64,000 bases of DNA from Agromyces sp. LHK192 (GCF_004006235.1 NZ_CP034753.1:1054001-1118000); one strand, 5' to 3'. Counted from the stretch's first letter, positions 7,419 through 16,750 are shown. Numbers and translations are program-made. Notes: generated from the sequence alone by a model not told the origin.

Positions 7419-8186
7419 TCAGTTCGCGCGCAGGTACTCCAATTGCGCGCGAACGGATGCCTCGGCGGCCGGCCGCACCCCGGCGTCGACGTCGGCGTAC
7501 ACGAGGTCGGTGACGGCCTCCGCCGAGGCATCCGCGCCGAGCTCGTCGAGCGCCTCGCGCACCTGGCCGAGCCGCTCCTCGCGGTGGGCGAGGTACGCGG
7601 CGCAGATCGCCGCGAGGTCGGGCAGCACCGGTCCGTGGCCCGGCAGCACCGTGACGTCGCCGCGCTCGCCGAAGGCGCGCAGCCGCTCGAGCGAGGCGAG
7701 GTAGGGGCCGAGCGCCCCGTCGGGGTGCGCGATGATCGTCGTCCCCCGGCCGAGCACGGTGTCACCGGTGAGCACCGCGGCCGAGCCGTCGTCGCCCGTG
7801 AGCACCACGCACATCGAGTCCGCCGTGTGCCCGGGCGTGGCCCACACCTCGAACTCGAGCCCGCCCGCCCGGATCCGCTCGCCGTCGACGAGCGGCTCGG
7901 CCTCGCGGCACAACGCCGGGTCGATCGCCCGGATCGGGGCGCCCGTCAGCTCGGCGAACGCGGTCGCCGCCGCGGTGTGGTCGACGTGGTGATGCGTCAG
8001 CAGGATCAGCTCCACGCGATCGGATGCCGCGAGCTCGTGCAGGTGCGCGTCGACGAGCGGCCCCGGATCGACGACGACCGACGTCTCGGAGCCGGGTGCC
8101 TGCAGCACGTACGAGTTCGTGCCGTCGAGGGTCATCGGGCCGGGGTTCGGGGCGAGCACGAGCCGCACGTCGGGGGCAGGATCCAT
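7419..8186 (-). CDS. Metallo-beta-lactamase fold hydrolase
   Basis: 255 residues. The metal motif HHHVDH (residues 65-70), DSMCVVLTGD and the later GHGP histidine are those of MBL-fold hydrolases. The N-terminus NPGPMTLDGTNSYVL is typical of the glyoxalase II/RNase Z-like LACTB2 group, which acts as a thioesterase or nuclease. No signal peptide is present, so it is cytosolic. The ATG is 7 bases from a TAGGCT -10 box with no Shine-Dalgarno, indicating a leaderless mRNA. It is divergent from a NUDIX gene. Confidence 0.87.
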   Translation of the reverse strand: MDPAPDVRLVLAPNPGPMTLDGTNSYVLQAPGSETSVVVDPGPLVDAHLHELAASDRVELILLTHHHVDHTAAATAFAELTGAPIRAIDPALCREAEPLVDGERIRAGGLEFEVWATPGHTADSMCVVLTGDDGSAAVLTGDTVLGRGTTIIAHPDGALGPYLASLERLRAFGERGDVTVLPGHGPVLPDLAAICAAYLAHREERLGQVREALDELGADASAEAVTDLVYADVDAGVRPAAEASVRAQLEYLRAN

Positions 8187-8193
8187 ACCGGGC

Positions 8194-8237
8194 AGCCTAC
8201 GCGCGAGGGTGCGGAGGTCGGCGGGTCGACCTAGGGT
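8194..8237. promoter_or_regulatory. Back-to-back leaderless promoters
   Basis: TAGGCT read leftward (8194-8199) lies 7 bases before the MBL gene ATG, and TAGGGT read rightward (8232-8237) lies 7 bases before the NUDIX ATG. The two genes are only 58 bases apart, so both promoters share this short segment. Confidence 0.6.
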
Positions 8238-8244
8238 GATCGAC

Positions 8245-8979
8245 ATGGACAGCGATCTCGGGTCCCTCACCGCCGCGACGAAGCGTGGGTTCGCCGCCAC
8301 CGTCGTGCTGCTGCGCGACGGCGAGCGCGGCCTCGAGGTGCTGCTGGCCGAACGGCCCCGCGACGGCGGGTCGTTCGCCGGCGCATGGGTCTTCCCGGGC
8401 GGTGTCGTGGAGCCGGGCGACCTCGACGGCGGCGACCCGTGGAGCGACGACGTCGCCCGGCGCACCGCCGTGCGCGAGACCGAGGAGGAGGTCGGCCTCG
8501 TCGTCGATCCGGCCGACCTGGTGCCCTTCTCCCGGTGGACTCCGCCCGCGGGCTCGCCGAAGCACCTCGTCACCACGTTCTTCGCCGTCCGCGCGCCCGA
8601 GGGCGAACTGCGCCCCGCGCCGGCCGAGGTCGTCGAGGTCGAGTGGCTGCGCCCCGACGACGCGCTCGACCGCCACGCCGCGGGCGCCCTCACGCTGTGG
8701 CCGCCGACCTTCGTGACGCTGCACGGCCTGCGCGAGGCGGCGTCCGTCGACGCGGCCCTCGCCGGCCTGCGGGCGAACGACGTGCGCCCCTACGTGTCGC
8801 GGTTCACCTCCTCGGACCGCACCACGCTGCTCTGGCAGGAGGACGCCGAGTACGAGCACGACGTCGAAGGCGACGGACACGGCCACCCGGCGGTGCCCGA
8901 CGACGCGCCCGACGCGCACGGCAACCGGCACCGGCTCATGATGGACCGGCTGCCGTGGGTGTACCTGCACACGTTCTGA
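8245..8979 (+). CDS. NUDIX hydrolase (larger, possible CoA- or nucleotide-pyrophosphatase)
   Basis: 244 residues. FPGGVVEPGD followed by RETEEEVGL is the NUDIX box, extended by an insertion of several residues between the opening glycine and the RExxEE core. Larger NUDIX proteins of this type, with SRWTPPAGSPKHLVTTFF after the box, resemble the NUDT19/RNF-like coenzyme A diphosphatases. The C-terminus is Asp/His rich (EHDVEGDGHGHP). The ATG is 7 bases after a TAGGGT -10 box. The stop is 4 bases before the lipase maturation factor gene, so the two are probably co-transcribed. Confidence 0.85.
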   Translation: MDSDLGSLTAATKRGFAATVVLLRDGERGLEVLLAERPRDGGSFAGAWVFPGGVVEPGDLDGGDPWSDDVARRTAVRETEEEVGLVVDPADLVPFSRWTPPAGSPKHLVTTFFAVRAPEGELRPAPAEVVEVEWLRPDDALDRHAAGALTLWPPTFVTLHGLREAASVDAALAGLRANDVRPYVSRFTSSDRTTLLWQEDAEYEHDVEGDGHGHPAVPDDAPDAHGNRHRLMMDRLPWVYLHTF

Positions 8980-8983
8980 GCGG

Positions 8984-10492
8984 ATGCCAGACCTCCTCGC
9001 AGTGCTCGGCGCCGGCGACTACACGATCGCCCGCGAGATCCTGCAGCGAGGGGTCGCCGCGCTCGCGATCGTCGCGTTCGCCTCGACGCTGAACCAGTTC
9101 CGGCCGTTGCTCGGCGAGCACGGCCTGCTGCCGGTGCCGGCGCTGCTGCGCGCGACCGGCGGGCGTCTGCGCGGGCCGAGCCTGTTCCGGTGGTGGCGCT
9201 ACACCGACCGGAGACTGGTCGCGGTGTGCTGGGTCGGCATCGTGCTCGCGGCATCCGTCGTCGTGGGACTGCCGCAGCTCGGGCCGCCGTTCGTGCCGCT
9301 GCTCGTGTTCCTCGCGCTCTGGGTGCTGTACCTGTCGATCGTGGTCGTCGGCCAGACCTTCTACGGGTTCGGCTGGGAGATGCTGCTGTGCGAGGCGCTG
9401 TTCACGGTGGCCTTCCTCGGGTCGGTGCACGACGCACCGCCCTGGCCGGTGCTCATCGCGATCTGGTGGCTCGTGTTCCGGCTCGAGTTCGGCGCGGGCA
9501 TGATCAAGATCCGCGGCGGTCGCGAATGGCGCGACCTCACCGCGCTCATGTACCACCACGAGACCCAGCCGATGCCCGGGCCGCTGAGCCGGCAGGCGCA
9601 CCTGCTGCCCGCGTGGTTCCACCGGGTCGAGGTCGTCGGCAACCACGTCGCCCAGCTCGCGGTGCCGTTCCTGCTCTTCGTGCCCGGCCCGGTCCGGTCG
9701 ATCGCGGCCGGGGTGATCGTCCTGACCCAGCTCTGGCTCATCGTCACCGGCAACTTCGCCTGGCTCAACTGGATCACCGTCGTGCTCGCGGCCGGCGCGA
9801 TCAGCGACTCGGCGTGGCACGCGCTGCTGCCGTGGGCCGGTCTCGCGGACGCCGCCGTGCCGGACGCCGCAGTGCCCCACGCCGCCGTGTCCGGCCAGGC
9901 CGCCGCGGGGGCGCTGCCGCTGTGGTGGGCGATCGTCGTCGGCGCGGCATCCGTGCTGTTCGTCGTGCTCGCCTGGTGGCCGCTGCGCAACCTGCTCTCG
10001 AAGCGGCAGCTCATGAACGCGAGCTTCAACCGGTTCATGCTCGGCAACGCGTACGGCGCGTTCGGCACGGTGACCAGGCGCCGGATCGAGATCGTGGTCG
10101 AGGGGACCCTCGCCGACGACCCCGACGCCGTCGACGCCGAGTGGCGCGAGTACGGGTTCAAGGGCAAGCCCGGCGACGTCCGGCGCATCCCGGGGCAGTT
10201 CGCGCCGTACCACCTGCGGCTCGACTGGCTGATGTGGTTCCTGCCGCTCGGGCGGATGGCCGAACCGTGGTTCGCGCGGTTCCTCGAACGCCTGCTGGAC
10301 GCGGATGCCCCGACCCTGCGGCTGCTCGCACACGACCCGTTCGCGGGGGAGCGGCCGGCGTACGTCCGCGCGTCGGCGTACCGGTACCGGTTCGCCGGCC
10401 GGGCGGAGTTCCGGGCGACGCGGGCCCGATGGATCCGCGAGCTCGAGGGCATCGTGGTGCCGCCGACGGGCGCGCAGCAGATGCGCCGCTAG
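8984..10492 (+). CDS. Lipase maturation factor family membrane protein
   Basis: 502 residues with several hydrophobic segments between residues 20 and 340. Motifs include GADYTIAREIL-like N-terminal residues, WWLVFRLEFGAGMIKIRGG, DLTALMYHHETQPMP and a C-terminal soluble part with APYHLRLDWLMWFLP and RYRFA. This is the layout of the lipase maturation factor 1 family (PF06762). In animals it helps fold lipases in the ER. In bacteria the role is not established, though a link to the secreted lipase-type hydrolase in this window is conceivable. A five-residue repeat (DAAVP-like) lies near residue 290. It starts 4 bases after the NUDIX stop. Confidence 0.85.
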   Translation: MPDLLAVLGAGDYTIAREILQRGVAALAIVAFASTLNQFRPLLGEHGLLPVPALLRATGGRLRGPSLFRWWRYTDRRLVAVCWVGIVLAASVVVGLPQLGPPFVPLLVFLALWVLYLSIVVVGQTFYGFGWEMLLCEALFTVAFLGSVHDAPPWPVLIAIWWLVFRLEFGAGMIKIRGGREWRDLTALMYHHETQPMPGPLSRQAHLLPAWFHRVEVVGNHVAQLAVPFLLFVPGPVRSIAAGVIVLTQLWLIVTGNFAWLNWITVVLAAGAISDSAWHALLPWAGLADAAVPDAAVPHAAVSGQAAAGALPLWWAIVVGAASVLFVVLAWWPLRNLLSKRQLMNASFNRFMLGNAYGAFGTVTRRRIEIVVEGTLADDPDAVDAEWREYGFKGKPGDVRRIPGQFAPYHLRLDWLMWFLPLGRMAEPWFARFLERLLDADAPTLRLLAHDPFAGERPAYVRASAYRYRFAGRAEFRATRARWIRELEGIVVPPTGAQQMRR

Positions 10493-10608
10493 CAGACGCA
10501 TCACCGGTGGGCAACGGCCTCCGGGATGTCGGCCGTGGCGGATACGATCCCCGAAGCCGACCGCGCCCCCACCGCGCGGAGCTCCCGGACCGCTCGCAGG
10601 AGGAACCC

Positions 10609-11622
10609 ATGATCGACGCCCGTTCCGCTCGTCGCCTGCACGGCTTCGACGCCGGTTTCGACGCCGCCGGTTTCGACTCGGCCGCCTTCGCCGCGGCCCC
10701 GACCGCCGACGGCCGGTACGAGGCCTCGCGGCTCATCGGCTCGGGCGGCATGGCCGACGTCTACCTCGCCCGCGACACCGTGTTGGGGCGCGAGGTGGCC
10801 GTCAAGGTGTTCCGCGCCGACCACGACACCGCCGACGACCGGCTCCGCCGCGAGCGCGAGATCCAGTTGCTCGTCGGCTTCTCGCACCCGGGCCTGGTCG
10901 CCGTCCATGACGCGGGCTTCGTGCACGACGGCGGCGCAGCGCGACGGTTCTTCGTGATGGAGCACGTCGCCGGGCACGCGCTCGCCGACCGCATCCGCAT
11001 CGGGGCCCTGAAGCCGCGGTCGGTCGCCGACATCGGGGCCCAGGTCGCCGACGCGCTCAGTTACGTGCACGGCCACGACGTCGTGCACCGCGACGTCAAG
11101 CCCGAGAACATCCTGCTCGACGAGACGCCCGCGCTCGGGTACTCCGTGATCGCGAAGCTCGCGGACTTCGGGGTGGCCCAGTACGTCGACTCGTCGCGGC
11201 TCACGGCCGACGGCGCGATCATGGGCACGGCCGCGTACATCTCGCCGGAGCAGGCGCGCGGCGAGGAGGTCGGGCCGGCCAGCGACGTCTACTCGCTGGG
11301 GCTCGTGCTGCTCGAGGCGCTCAAGGGGGAACGGGAGTATTCGGGCACGGCGATCGAGTCCGCGCTCGGGCGGTTGGCACGCGACCCCGAGGTGCCCGAG
11401 GACCTGCCCGAGGACTGGCAGGAGCTGCTGGCCGCGATGACGCACGCCGATCCGTCGGCGAGGCCGACCGCGCACGACGTCGCCGCGGTCATGCGCGACC
11501 TCGTGCACGAACTCGCCGCAGCGGGAGCCGGTCGCAGATCACGCAGGGCCGGCCGGCGTGCGGGTGCGCGTCACGATGCATCCGCCCGGCCCGCGCGCCG
11601 CTTCTGGGGCATGAAGGGCTGA
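10609..11622 (+). CDS. Soluble Ser/Thr protein kinase (PknB-like catalytic domain)
   Basis: 337 residues. AGGAGG lies 5 bases before the ATG. All kinase landmarks are present: the GSGGMADVY glycine loop (44-52), catalytic Lys66 in VAVKVF, HRDVKPEN (160-167), DFG (186-188) and GTAAYISPEQARG. No transmembrane helix or PASTA/sensor domain follows. The C-terminus is an Arg/Ala-rich basic tail, so the kinase should be cytosolic. Targets are unknown. It follows the lipase maturation factor after 116 bases containing TACGAT as a possible own -10 box. Confidence 0.9.
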   Translation: MIDARSARRLHGFDAGFDAAGFDSAAFAAAPTADGRYEASRLIGSGGMADVYLARDTVLGREVAVKVFRADHDTADDRLRREREIQLLVGFSHPGLVAVHDAGFVHDGGAARRFFVMEHVAGHALADRIRIGALKPRSVADIGAQVADALSYVHGHDVVHRDVKPENILLDETPALGYSVIAKLADFGVAQYVDSSRLTADGAIMGTAAYISPEQARGEEVGPASDVYSLGLVLLEALKGEREYSGTAIESALGRLARDPEVPEDLPEDWQELLAAMTHADPSARPTAHDVAAVMRDLVHELAAAGAGRRSRRAGRRAGARHDASARPARRFWGMKG

Positions 11623-11627
11623 CGCAG

Positions 11628-11633
11628 TAGCGT
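11628..11633 (+). promoter_or_regulatory. -10 box TAGCGT of a likely leaderless promoter
   Basis: TAGCGT lies 6 bases before the ATG at 11640 and just after the kinase stop codon. No Shine-Dalgarno is seen. Confidence 0.5.
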
Positions 11634-11639
11634 CGCGAT

Positions 11640-12776
11640 ATGGCCGTCATCCGCAGGAAGCCGCGCACCACGCCGATCCCGTCGCCGCCGCCGGTCGCCG
11701 AGCTCACGACCAACGGCGACAGCCGGGGACCCGAGTTCAAGATCCGGGCGTTCCGCATCGGGTTCGTCGGCGCGCTCGGCGTGCTCGCCGCCCTCCTGCT
11801 CGGCAGCGTGATCGGGCAGCTCACGACCGTCATCCTCTACGTCGTGTTCGCCCTGTTCCTGGCACTCGGCCTCGATCCGCTCGTCACCTGGCTGGAGCGG
11901 TGGATGCCGCGCTGGGTGTCGATCCTCGTCATCGTGGCGCTCGTGCTCGGCATCGTCGCCATCCTGGTCGCGACCATCGTGCCGATCATCGTCCAGCAGA
12001 CGGCGTTCCTCATCGAGAACTGGGAGGAGATCGGCAAGGGACTCGCCGACAGCCCGATCGTCGTCTGGGCGCAGGGCCTGTTCGGCGACCAGCTCAACCT
12101 GGAGACGATCATCGAGGACGCGGCGACCTGGCTCGCCGACCCCGGGCACCTCGCATCGCTCGGCGGCGGCGTGCTCGCCGTCGGTGCAGGCATCGCCGGT
12201 GGATTCACCGGTGTCGTGATCGTGCTGATCCTGATGCTCTACTTCATGGCCTCGCTGCGATCGATGGAGCGCTACGCCGCCCGGTTCGTACCGGCCACCA
12301 GCCGGCAGCGCTTCCTCGACCTGTCGGACGAGATCACTGGATCGGTCGGCCGGTACGTCATGGGCCAGGTCGCGCTCGGCCTCATCAACGGCGTCCTCAG
12401 CTTCATCTACCTCTCGATCATCGGCGCGCCGTCGCCGATCCTGCTGGCGTTCATCGCCTTCCTCTGCTCGCTCGTGCCCCTCGTCGGCACGCTCACCGGC
12501 GCGATCGTCATCTCGCTCGTCTGCCTGATCGCGTCGCCGATCACCGCGCTCGCCGCGATCATCTACTACCTCGTCTACATGCAGGTCGAGGCGTACGTGC
12601 TGAGCCCGCGGATCATGAACCGCGCGGTCGCCGTGCCCGGCGCACTGGTCGTGATCGCGGCCGTCGCGGGCGGCACGCTCGGCGGCGTCATGGGCGCGCT
12701 CGTCGCGATCCCCGTCGCGGCCTCGCTCATCATCATCATCGAGAAGGTCGTCTTCCCGAGACAGGACTCGATCTAG
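11640..12776 (+). CDS. AI-2E family transporter (YdiK/PerM-type permease)
   Basis: 378 residues with about eight hydrophobic segments and a large loop between residues 130 and 190. SLVPLVGTLTGA and VYMQVEAYVLSPRIMNRAV are characteristic of the AI-2E transporter family (PF01594). Members have been linked to autoinducer-2 export, sodium/proton exchange and other transport, so the substrate is open. The ATG immediately follows a TAGCGT -10 box. A perfect hairpin terminates the gene. Confidence 0.88.
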   Translation: MAVIRRKPRTTPIPSPPPVAELTTNGDSRGPEFKIRAFRIGFVGALGVLAALLLGSVIGQLTTVILYVVFALFLALGLDPLVTWLERWMPRWVSILVIVALVLGIVAILVATIVPIIVQQTAFLIENWEEIGKGLADSPIVVWAQGLFGDQLNLETIIEDAATWLADPGHLASLGGGVLAVGAGIAGGFTGVVIVLILMLYFMASLRSMERYAARFVPATSRQRFLDLSDEITGSVGRYVMGQVALGLINGVLSFIYLSIIGAPSPILLAFIAFLCSLVPLVGTLTGAIVISLVCLIASPITALAAIIYYLVYMQVEAYVLSPRIMNRAVAVPGALVVIAAVAGGTLGGVMGALVAIPVAASLIIIIEKVVFPRQDSI

Positions 12777-12783
12777 ACACGGC

Positions 12784-12823
12784 GAGCGGGCGGGCGGATG
12801 CCTCGGCATCCGCCCGCCCGCTC
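12784..12823. terminator. Perfect 18-19 bp hairpin between convergent genes
   Basis: GAGCGGGCGGGCGGATGCC (12784-12802) is followed almost immediately by its exact complement (12805-12823). It sits between the convergent AI-2E transporter and peroxidase genes and probably terminates both. There is no T-tract. The stem tip contains GGATGCC/GGCATCC. Confidence 0.8.
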
Positions 12824-12838
12824 CGCGCAGTCGCGTCG

Positions 12839-14440
12839 CTACGGTTGCGGCGGAGCGACCGGTGCCGTGCCGAAGAACGCGGCCGTCTGCGGCACGTCCT
12901 CGGGCATCCCGGCCGCATGGATCAGGTCCACCATCTCCCACACGGCCCGGGGCTGTTCGCCACGGGACTCGGCGGCGGCATCCGAGACCTTCTCGAACAG
13001 CGGCTCGCCGTCGACGAGCTCGTGCGCCGGCGTCCACCGGGGCGCCTTGTTCAGGTACGAGAACTCGTCGCCGCGCAGCAGGCCCGAGAACACCGCGGCC
13101 ACGATCGTCGAACCGACCGAGCCGAGCCGTTCGCCGTCGTGCTCCTGCATCGCCTCCTTCAGGACGTACACCCAGAGCGACTCCTCCATCGGGTGCAGGC
13201 CCTGGATCGGATCGATGTGCAGCGCCGTCGCCACCTCGGACGCCGGCGGCAGCTCCATCTTCCAGCCGCGCCGGATGTTGAGCTCCGCCAACGGATTCGA
13301 CGCGTTCGGCCCGGCGGGGATGTTGAACACCGACCGCGAGAGCTTCATGTCGATCTTGTGCGCGAACTGCGGGAACTGCGGGCGGCGCGACGACGCGAAG
13401 TCGAAGTACCAGTCCCACTGCAGCGAGTGCCGGTCGGGCAGGGCGCGTCCGCCGCGCAGGTCGGCGGGCCCCGGCGTCTCGGGATGCGTCGGCGGCACGG
13501 GCGGCGCGACGAAGATCGGCTTGCCGAACTCGATGCCGGTGCCGCCCTGGAGCGGGAAGTTGAGCTGGTACTCGCCGCGGATCATCGAGTGCCCGAACCG
13601 GTACGCCGCGACCGAGAACTCGACGGGCATGTACGGGTTCACGCTCCAGTCGTAGACGTCGTCGAGCCCGTACCTCACGTCGTACCTCGGTCCGCCGCCG
13701 TCGCCGCCGTCCTCGTCGAACTCGACGGCCTTCGCGAACACCGCGGGGTCGACGATGCGCGACACGAAGTCGTTCCAGACGACGTACTGGTAGAACCACA
13801 CGGTGATGCGCTGCGCCTCGAGGAACAGCTTGCGTCCGGTCGAGAGCGCCGCGTCGGATGCCTCGGCGAGCCGCTCGAGCACGGCGTTGTGCAACCGCGC
13901 GAAGGCGAGCTGCATCTGGGCGACGATCACGTTCTCGTCGTTGCGCGGGTCGCCGATCACGGCGATGCCGTCGGAGTTGCGCTGCAGGTCGGGCTCCGTG
14001 CCGTTCTCGCCGAACCCGGTCCGGAGGAACCCGGCGAAGCCGTCGTGCAGCGGTCGCTGCTGGTCGTACAGGTACGGCTGGTCGTCGGGTCCGCGCCCGT
14101 AGAGGCTGTCCAGGTCGAACCGGGGCGAGCGGAAGTTCTGCAGGCCGTCGGGGTCGTTGTGGCGGGTGAGACTCGACTGCGGGTCGAACGTGATGTCGTG
14201 GTCGACGAACTGGCCGAGATAGGTGTATCCCACCGGGATCGTCGAGTCCGGCGGCGCGCCGTCGGCGAACATCTCGTTGACGGCGAAGTCGTGGATCGCG
14301 ACCTGTTTCTCGAGGTCACCGGCGCCCGGCGGCTCCCAGACCGAGAATCCCCGGCCGAAGAGCCGGCCGAACCGGCCCTCGTGACTGCGCGAATGCGGGA
14401 CGTTGAGCGGCACGATGGAGTGCGCGGCGGCGTGTCTCAT
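12839..14440 (-). CDS. Animal-type haem peroxidase
   Basis: 533 residues. GGGGAGGG precedes the ATG at a good distance. VDHDITFDP supplies the distal histidine (His81) with the adjacent calcium/haem-binding Asp82. VEFSVAAYRFGHSMI supplies the proximal histidine (His284), and RNDEN with FARLHN fits the cyclooxygenase/peroxidase superfamily (PF03098). No signal peptide is obvious, which is unusual for a family often secreted. It could oxidise halides, phenolics or fatty acids. It is monocistronic between two hairpins. Confidence 0.88.
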   Translation of the reverse strand: MRHAAAHSIVPLNVPHSRSHEGRFGRLFGRGFSVWEPPGAGDLEKQVAIHDFAVNEMFADGAPPDSTIPVGYTYLGQFVDHDITFDPQSSLTRHNDPDGLQNFRSPRFDLDSLYGRGPDDQPYLYDQQRPLHDGFAGFLRTGFGENGTEPDLQRNSDGIAVIGDPRNDENVIVAQMQLAFARLHNAVLERLAEASDAALSTGRKLFLEAQRITVWFYQYVVWNDFVSRIVDPAVFAKAVEFDEDGGDGGGPRYDVRYGLDDVYDWSVNPYMPVEFSVAAYRFGHSMIRGEYQLNFPLQGGTGIEFGKPIFVAPPVPPTHPETPGPADLRGGRALPDRHSLQWDWYFDFASSRRPQFPQFAHKIDMKLSRSVFNIPAGPNASNPLAELNIRRGWKMELPPASEVATALHIDPIQGLHPMEESLWVYVLKEAMQEHDGERLGSVGSTIVAAVFSGLLRGDEFSYLNKAPRWTPAHELVDGEPLFEKVSDAAAESRGEQPRAVWEMVDLIHAAGMPEDVPQTAAFFGTAPVAPPQP

Positions 14441-14553
14441 GGCGTTCCCTCCCCAGGGATGCGCGCCGAACCGGCGGTGGCCGTGTTCGGTCGGGGGAAT
14501 GCCGAGGGCCGGTGCGCGAGATGGATGGTGTCGGACGCGCGCCACCGTACGCG

Positions 14554-14589
14554 CACCCGTCCGCGCCCGGAGGTGGGCGCGGACGGGTG
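14554..14589. terminator. 15-bp hairpin downstream of the sugar ABC operon
   Basis: CACCCGTCCGCGCCC (14554-14568) and its exact complement (14575-14589) flank a 6-base loop, about 60 bases past the leftward permease stop. A smaller stem CAGGGC-TG-GCCCTG lies just before it. The remaining 14441-14646 gap presumably holds the peroxidase promoter, but no clear -35/-10 pair is visible. Confidence 0.65.
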
Positions 14590-14646
14590 GCACGCTTTTC
14601 AGGGCTGGCCCTGAGCCCGGCCGGCGTGGGCCGGCTCGGGTGCAGA

Positions 14647-15930
14647 TCAGGTGCGCAGGACCTGGCCGCCGGCGCGGTGCCGCGACACCGCGTCGACCGT
14701 GGCCGCGAGGATCAGCACGCCACCGGTCACCGCGTAGTTCACGCCCGCCGGCAGGTTGAGCAGGCCCAGGCCGTTCGTGATCACGGCGATCACGAGCGCG
14801 CCGATCGCGGCGTGCAGGAGCCGGCCTCGGCCGCCGAAGAGGCTCACCCCGCCGACGACGGCGGCGGCGACGCCGCTCAGCACCAGGTCGCGACCGGCGG
14901 CGGCATCCACCGATCCGACCTTGCTGATCATGAACACGCCCGCGACCACCGACAGGGTCGAGCACACGATGAACGCGGTCCAGCGGATCAGCACGACCTT
15001 CACGCCCGATCTCCTGGCGGCCTCGGCGTTGCCGCCGATCGCGTAGATGTACCGGCCGTACTTGGTGCGGTCGAGCACGAACGTGCCGATCCAGAGGATC
15101 GCGAGCACGATCGGCACGACGATCGGCACGCCCTGGACGGCCTTCACCGACTGCCCGCGGTCCTGGTTGAAGATGTAGACCGCGAGCCCGCCGAGCACCG
15201 CGATGACGCCGAGCTTGATCCACACGAGTGCGATCGTGCGGTTCGCGACGCCGGCGCGGCGACGGCGTGCGCGGTCCCAGAAGGAGGTCGACGCAGACAC
15301 CGCCAGGATGACGGCGAGCATCACCCAGCCGGCCCAGATCGGCAGGTTGCTGTTCTGGATCGCGAGGATCTCGGGGATCTGCACGCGGTACAGCCCGCCC
15401 GAGCCGATGATCATGAGTTCGAACCCCTGGAGCCCGAGGAACAGGCCCAACGTCACGACGAACGATGGAATGCCGACTTTCGCCACGAAGAACCCGATGA
15501 ACGTGCCGATCGCGAGCCCGGCCGCGAACGCGATCAGGAGGGCGACCAGCCAGTGCAGCCCCTGCACGTTCACGAGCACGATGAACAGGCACATCGAGAC
15601 GCCTGCCGTGACGCCGGCCGACAGGTCGATCTCGCCGAGGAGGATGACGAACACGAGCGCCATGCCGAGCATCACGAGCGTCGCGGCCTGCGTCATGAGG
15701 TTCGCGAAGTTGCGTTCGGTGAGGAAGAAGGGGCTCAGGATCGAGAACATCACGCTGAGCACGATGAACCCGCCGATGGCCGGGAGGGCGCCCATGTCGC
15801 CGGCGCGCACCCGCTGGAGCCAGGCGCGCACCTGGTCGCCGATCGTGCCCTCGTGACCGCTGCCGATGAGGTCGGGAGCGACATCGGTCACCGACGTGTC
15901 GGGTGCGGGGGACTGCCGTTGCGTGGTCAT
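14647..15930 (-). CDS. Sugar ABC transporter permease (XylH/RbsC family)
   Basis: 427 residues with ten or more hydrophobic helices. GEIDLSAGVTAG and GRYIYAIGGNAEAARRSGV are diagnostic of the BPD_transp_2 permeases (PF02653) for ribose, xylose and related monosaccharides. The protein sits in the membrane as a channel partner of the ATPase encoded upstream, which it overlaps by 4 bases (ATGA), so translation is coupled. The insertion between helices with the basic cluster RARRRRAG resembles XylH. The sugar is unproven. Xylose is likely given the xylA/xylB genes elsewhere in the window. Confidence 0.88.
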   Translation of the reverse strand: MTTQRQSPAPDTSVTDVAPDLIGSGHEGTIGDQVRAWLQRVRAGDMGALPAIGGFIVLSVMFSILSPFFLTERNFANLMTQAATLVMLGMALVFVILLGEIDLSAGVTAGVSMCLFIVLVNVQGLHWLVALLIAFAAGLAIGTFIGFFVAKVGIPSFVVTLGLFLGLQGFELMIIGSGGLYRVQIPEILAIQNSNLPIWAGWVMLAVILAVSASTSFWDRARRRRAGVANRTIALVWIKLGVIAVLGGLAVYIFNQDRGQSVKAVQGVPIVVPIVLAILWIGTFVLDRTKYGRYIYAIGGNAEAARRSGVKVVLIRWTAFIVCSTLSVVAGVFMISKVGSVDAAAGRDLVLSGVAAAVVGGVSLFGGRGRLLHAAIGALVIAVITNGLGLLNLPAGVNYAVTGGVLILAATVDAVSRHRAGGQVLRT

Positions 15931-16679
15931 GCGCCTGCTCCCGCCTGCATCCGGGTTCCGGTGATGTAGCCGACGACCTCGTCGGTGTTCGTCTGTCGCG
16001 TCTCGAGCGACGCGACCATCTGGCCGAGGTAGAGCACGTTGATGTGGTCGGCGACCTGGAAGACGTCGCTCAGGTTGTGGCTGATGATGATGACCGCGAC
16101 GCCCTGCTCGGCGAGGCGGGTGACGAGGTTGAGCACCTGTTCGGTCTGGGCGACGCCGAGCGCGGCCGTCGGTTCGTCGAGGATGACGACCCGCGCCTTC
16201 TTCAACACCGCGCGGGCGATCGCGACGGTCTGGCGCTGGCCGCCCGACAGGCTCGACACCTTCTGGCGGACCGACTTCACGGTCCGCACCGACAGCGAGC
16301 GCAGCGTGTCGGATGCCTCGCGCTCCATGCGTCCCTCGTCGAACGTGCCGAACGACGTCTCCTCCCGGCCGAGGAACATGTTCTGCACGATGTCGAGGTT
16401 GTCGCACAGGGCGAGGTCCTGGTAGACGACCTCGATGCCCAGTCGCGCCGCGTCGCGCGGCGTGTGGAGCGCGACCTCCTCGCCGTCGAAGCGCACGGTG
16501 CCCCCGTCGTACGGCTGGACGCCGGCGAGGCCCTTGATCAGGGTCGACTTGCCGGCGCCGTTGTCGCCGACGAGCGCAGTGACCTTCCCCGGGTACGCCT
16601 TGAGGTCGACGCCCTTGAGGACGCTGACCGGTCCGAAGCCCTTGACGACTCCGGTGAGCTCGATGAGCGGCACTTCCAT
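15927..16679 (-). CDS. Sugar ABC transporter ATP-binding protein (single NBD)
   Basis: 250 residues. Walker A GDNGAGKST, signature LSGGQRQ, Walker B VVILDEP and the switch histidine in IIISHN are all present. Classical RbsA/XylG ATPases have two fused nucleotide-binding domains of about 500 residues. This has one, as in the FrcA-type systems, so it should work as a homodimer with the permease. It lies second in a three-gene operon and overlaps the permease by 4 bases. A strong hairpin separates it from the binding-protein gene. Confidence 0.9.
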   Translation of the reverse strand: MEVPLIELTGVVKGFGPVSVLKGVDLKAYPGKVTALVGDNGAGKSTLIKGLAGVQPYDGGTVRFDGEEVALHTPRDAARLGIEVVYQDLALCDNLDIVQNMFLGREETSFGTFDEGRMEREASDTLRSLSVRTVKSVRQKVSSLSGGQRQTVAIARAVLKKARVVILDEPTAALGVAQTEQVLNLVTRLAEQGVAVIIISHNLSDVFQVADHINVLYLGQMVASLETRQTNTDEVVGYITGTRMQAGAGA

Positions 16680-16750
16680 GCCGGGTTCCTTTCAGACGAC
16701 GCTGTCTCGTGCCGCAGCTGCGACACGCGTTTCGGCTCGCGAGCCGGATG

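Noticed and set aside
11900..14614. Open frame of about 900 codons on the plus strand over the transporter and peroxidase
   Set aside because: Antisense to the peroxidase and out of frame with the AI-2E gene. It would also run through the terminator hairpin.
14441..14646. Small RNA or riboswitch in the hairpin-rich gap
   Set aside because: The stems are explained by termination, and no riboswitch core motif is recognisable.
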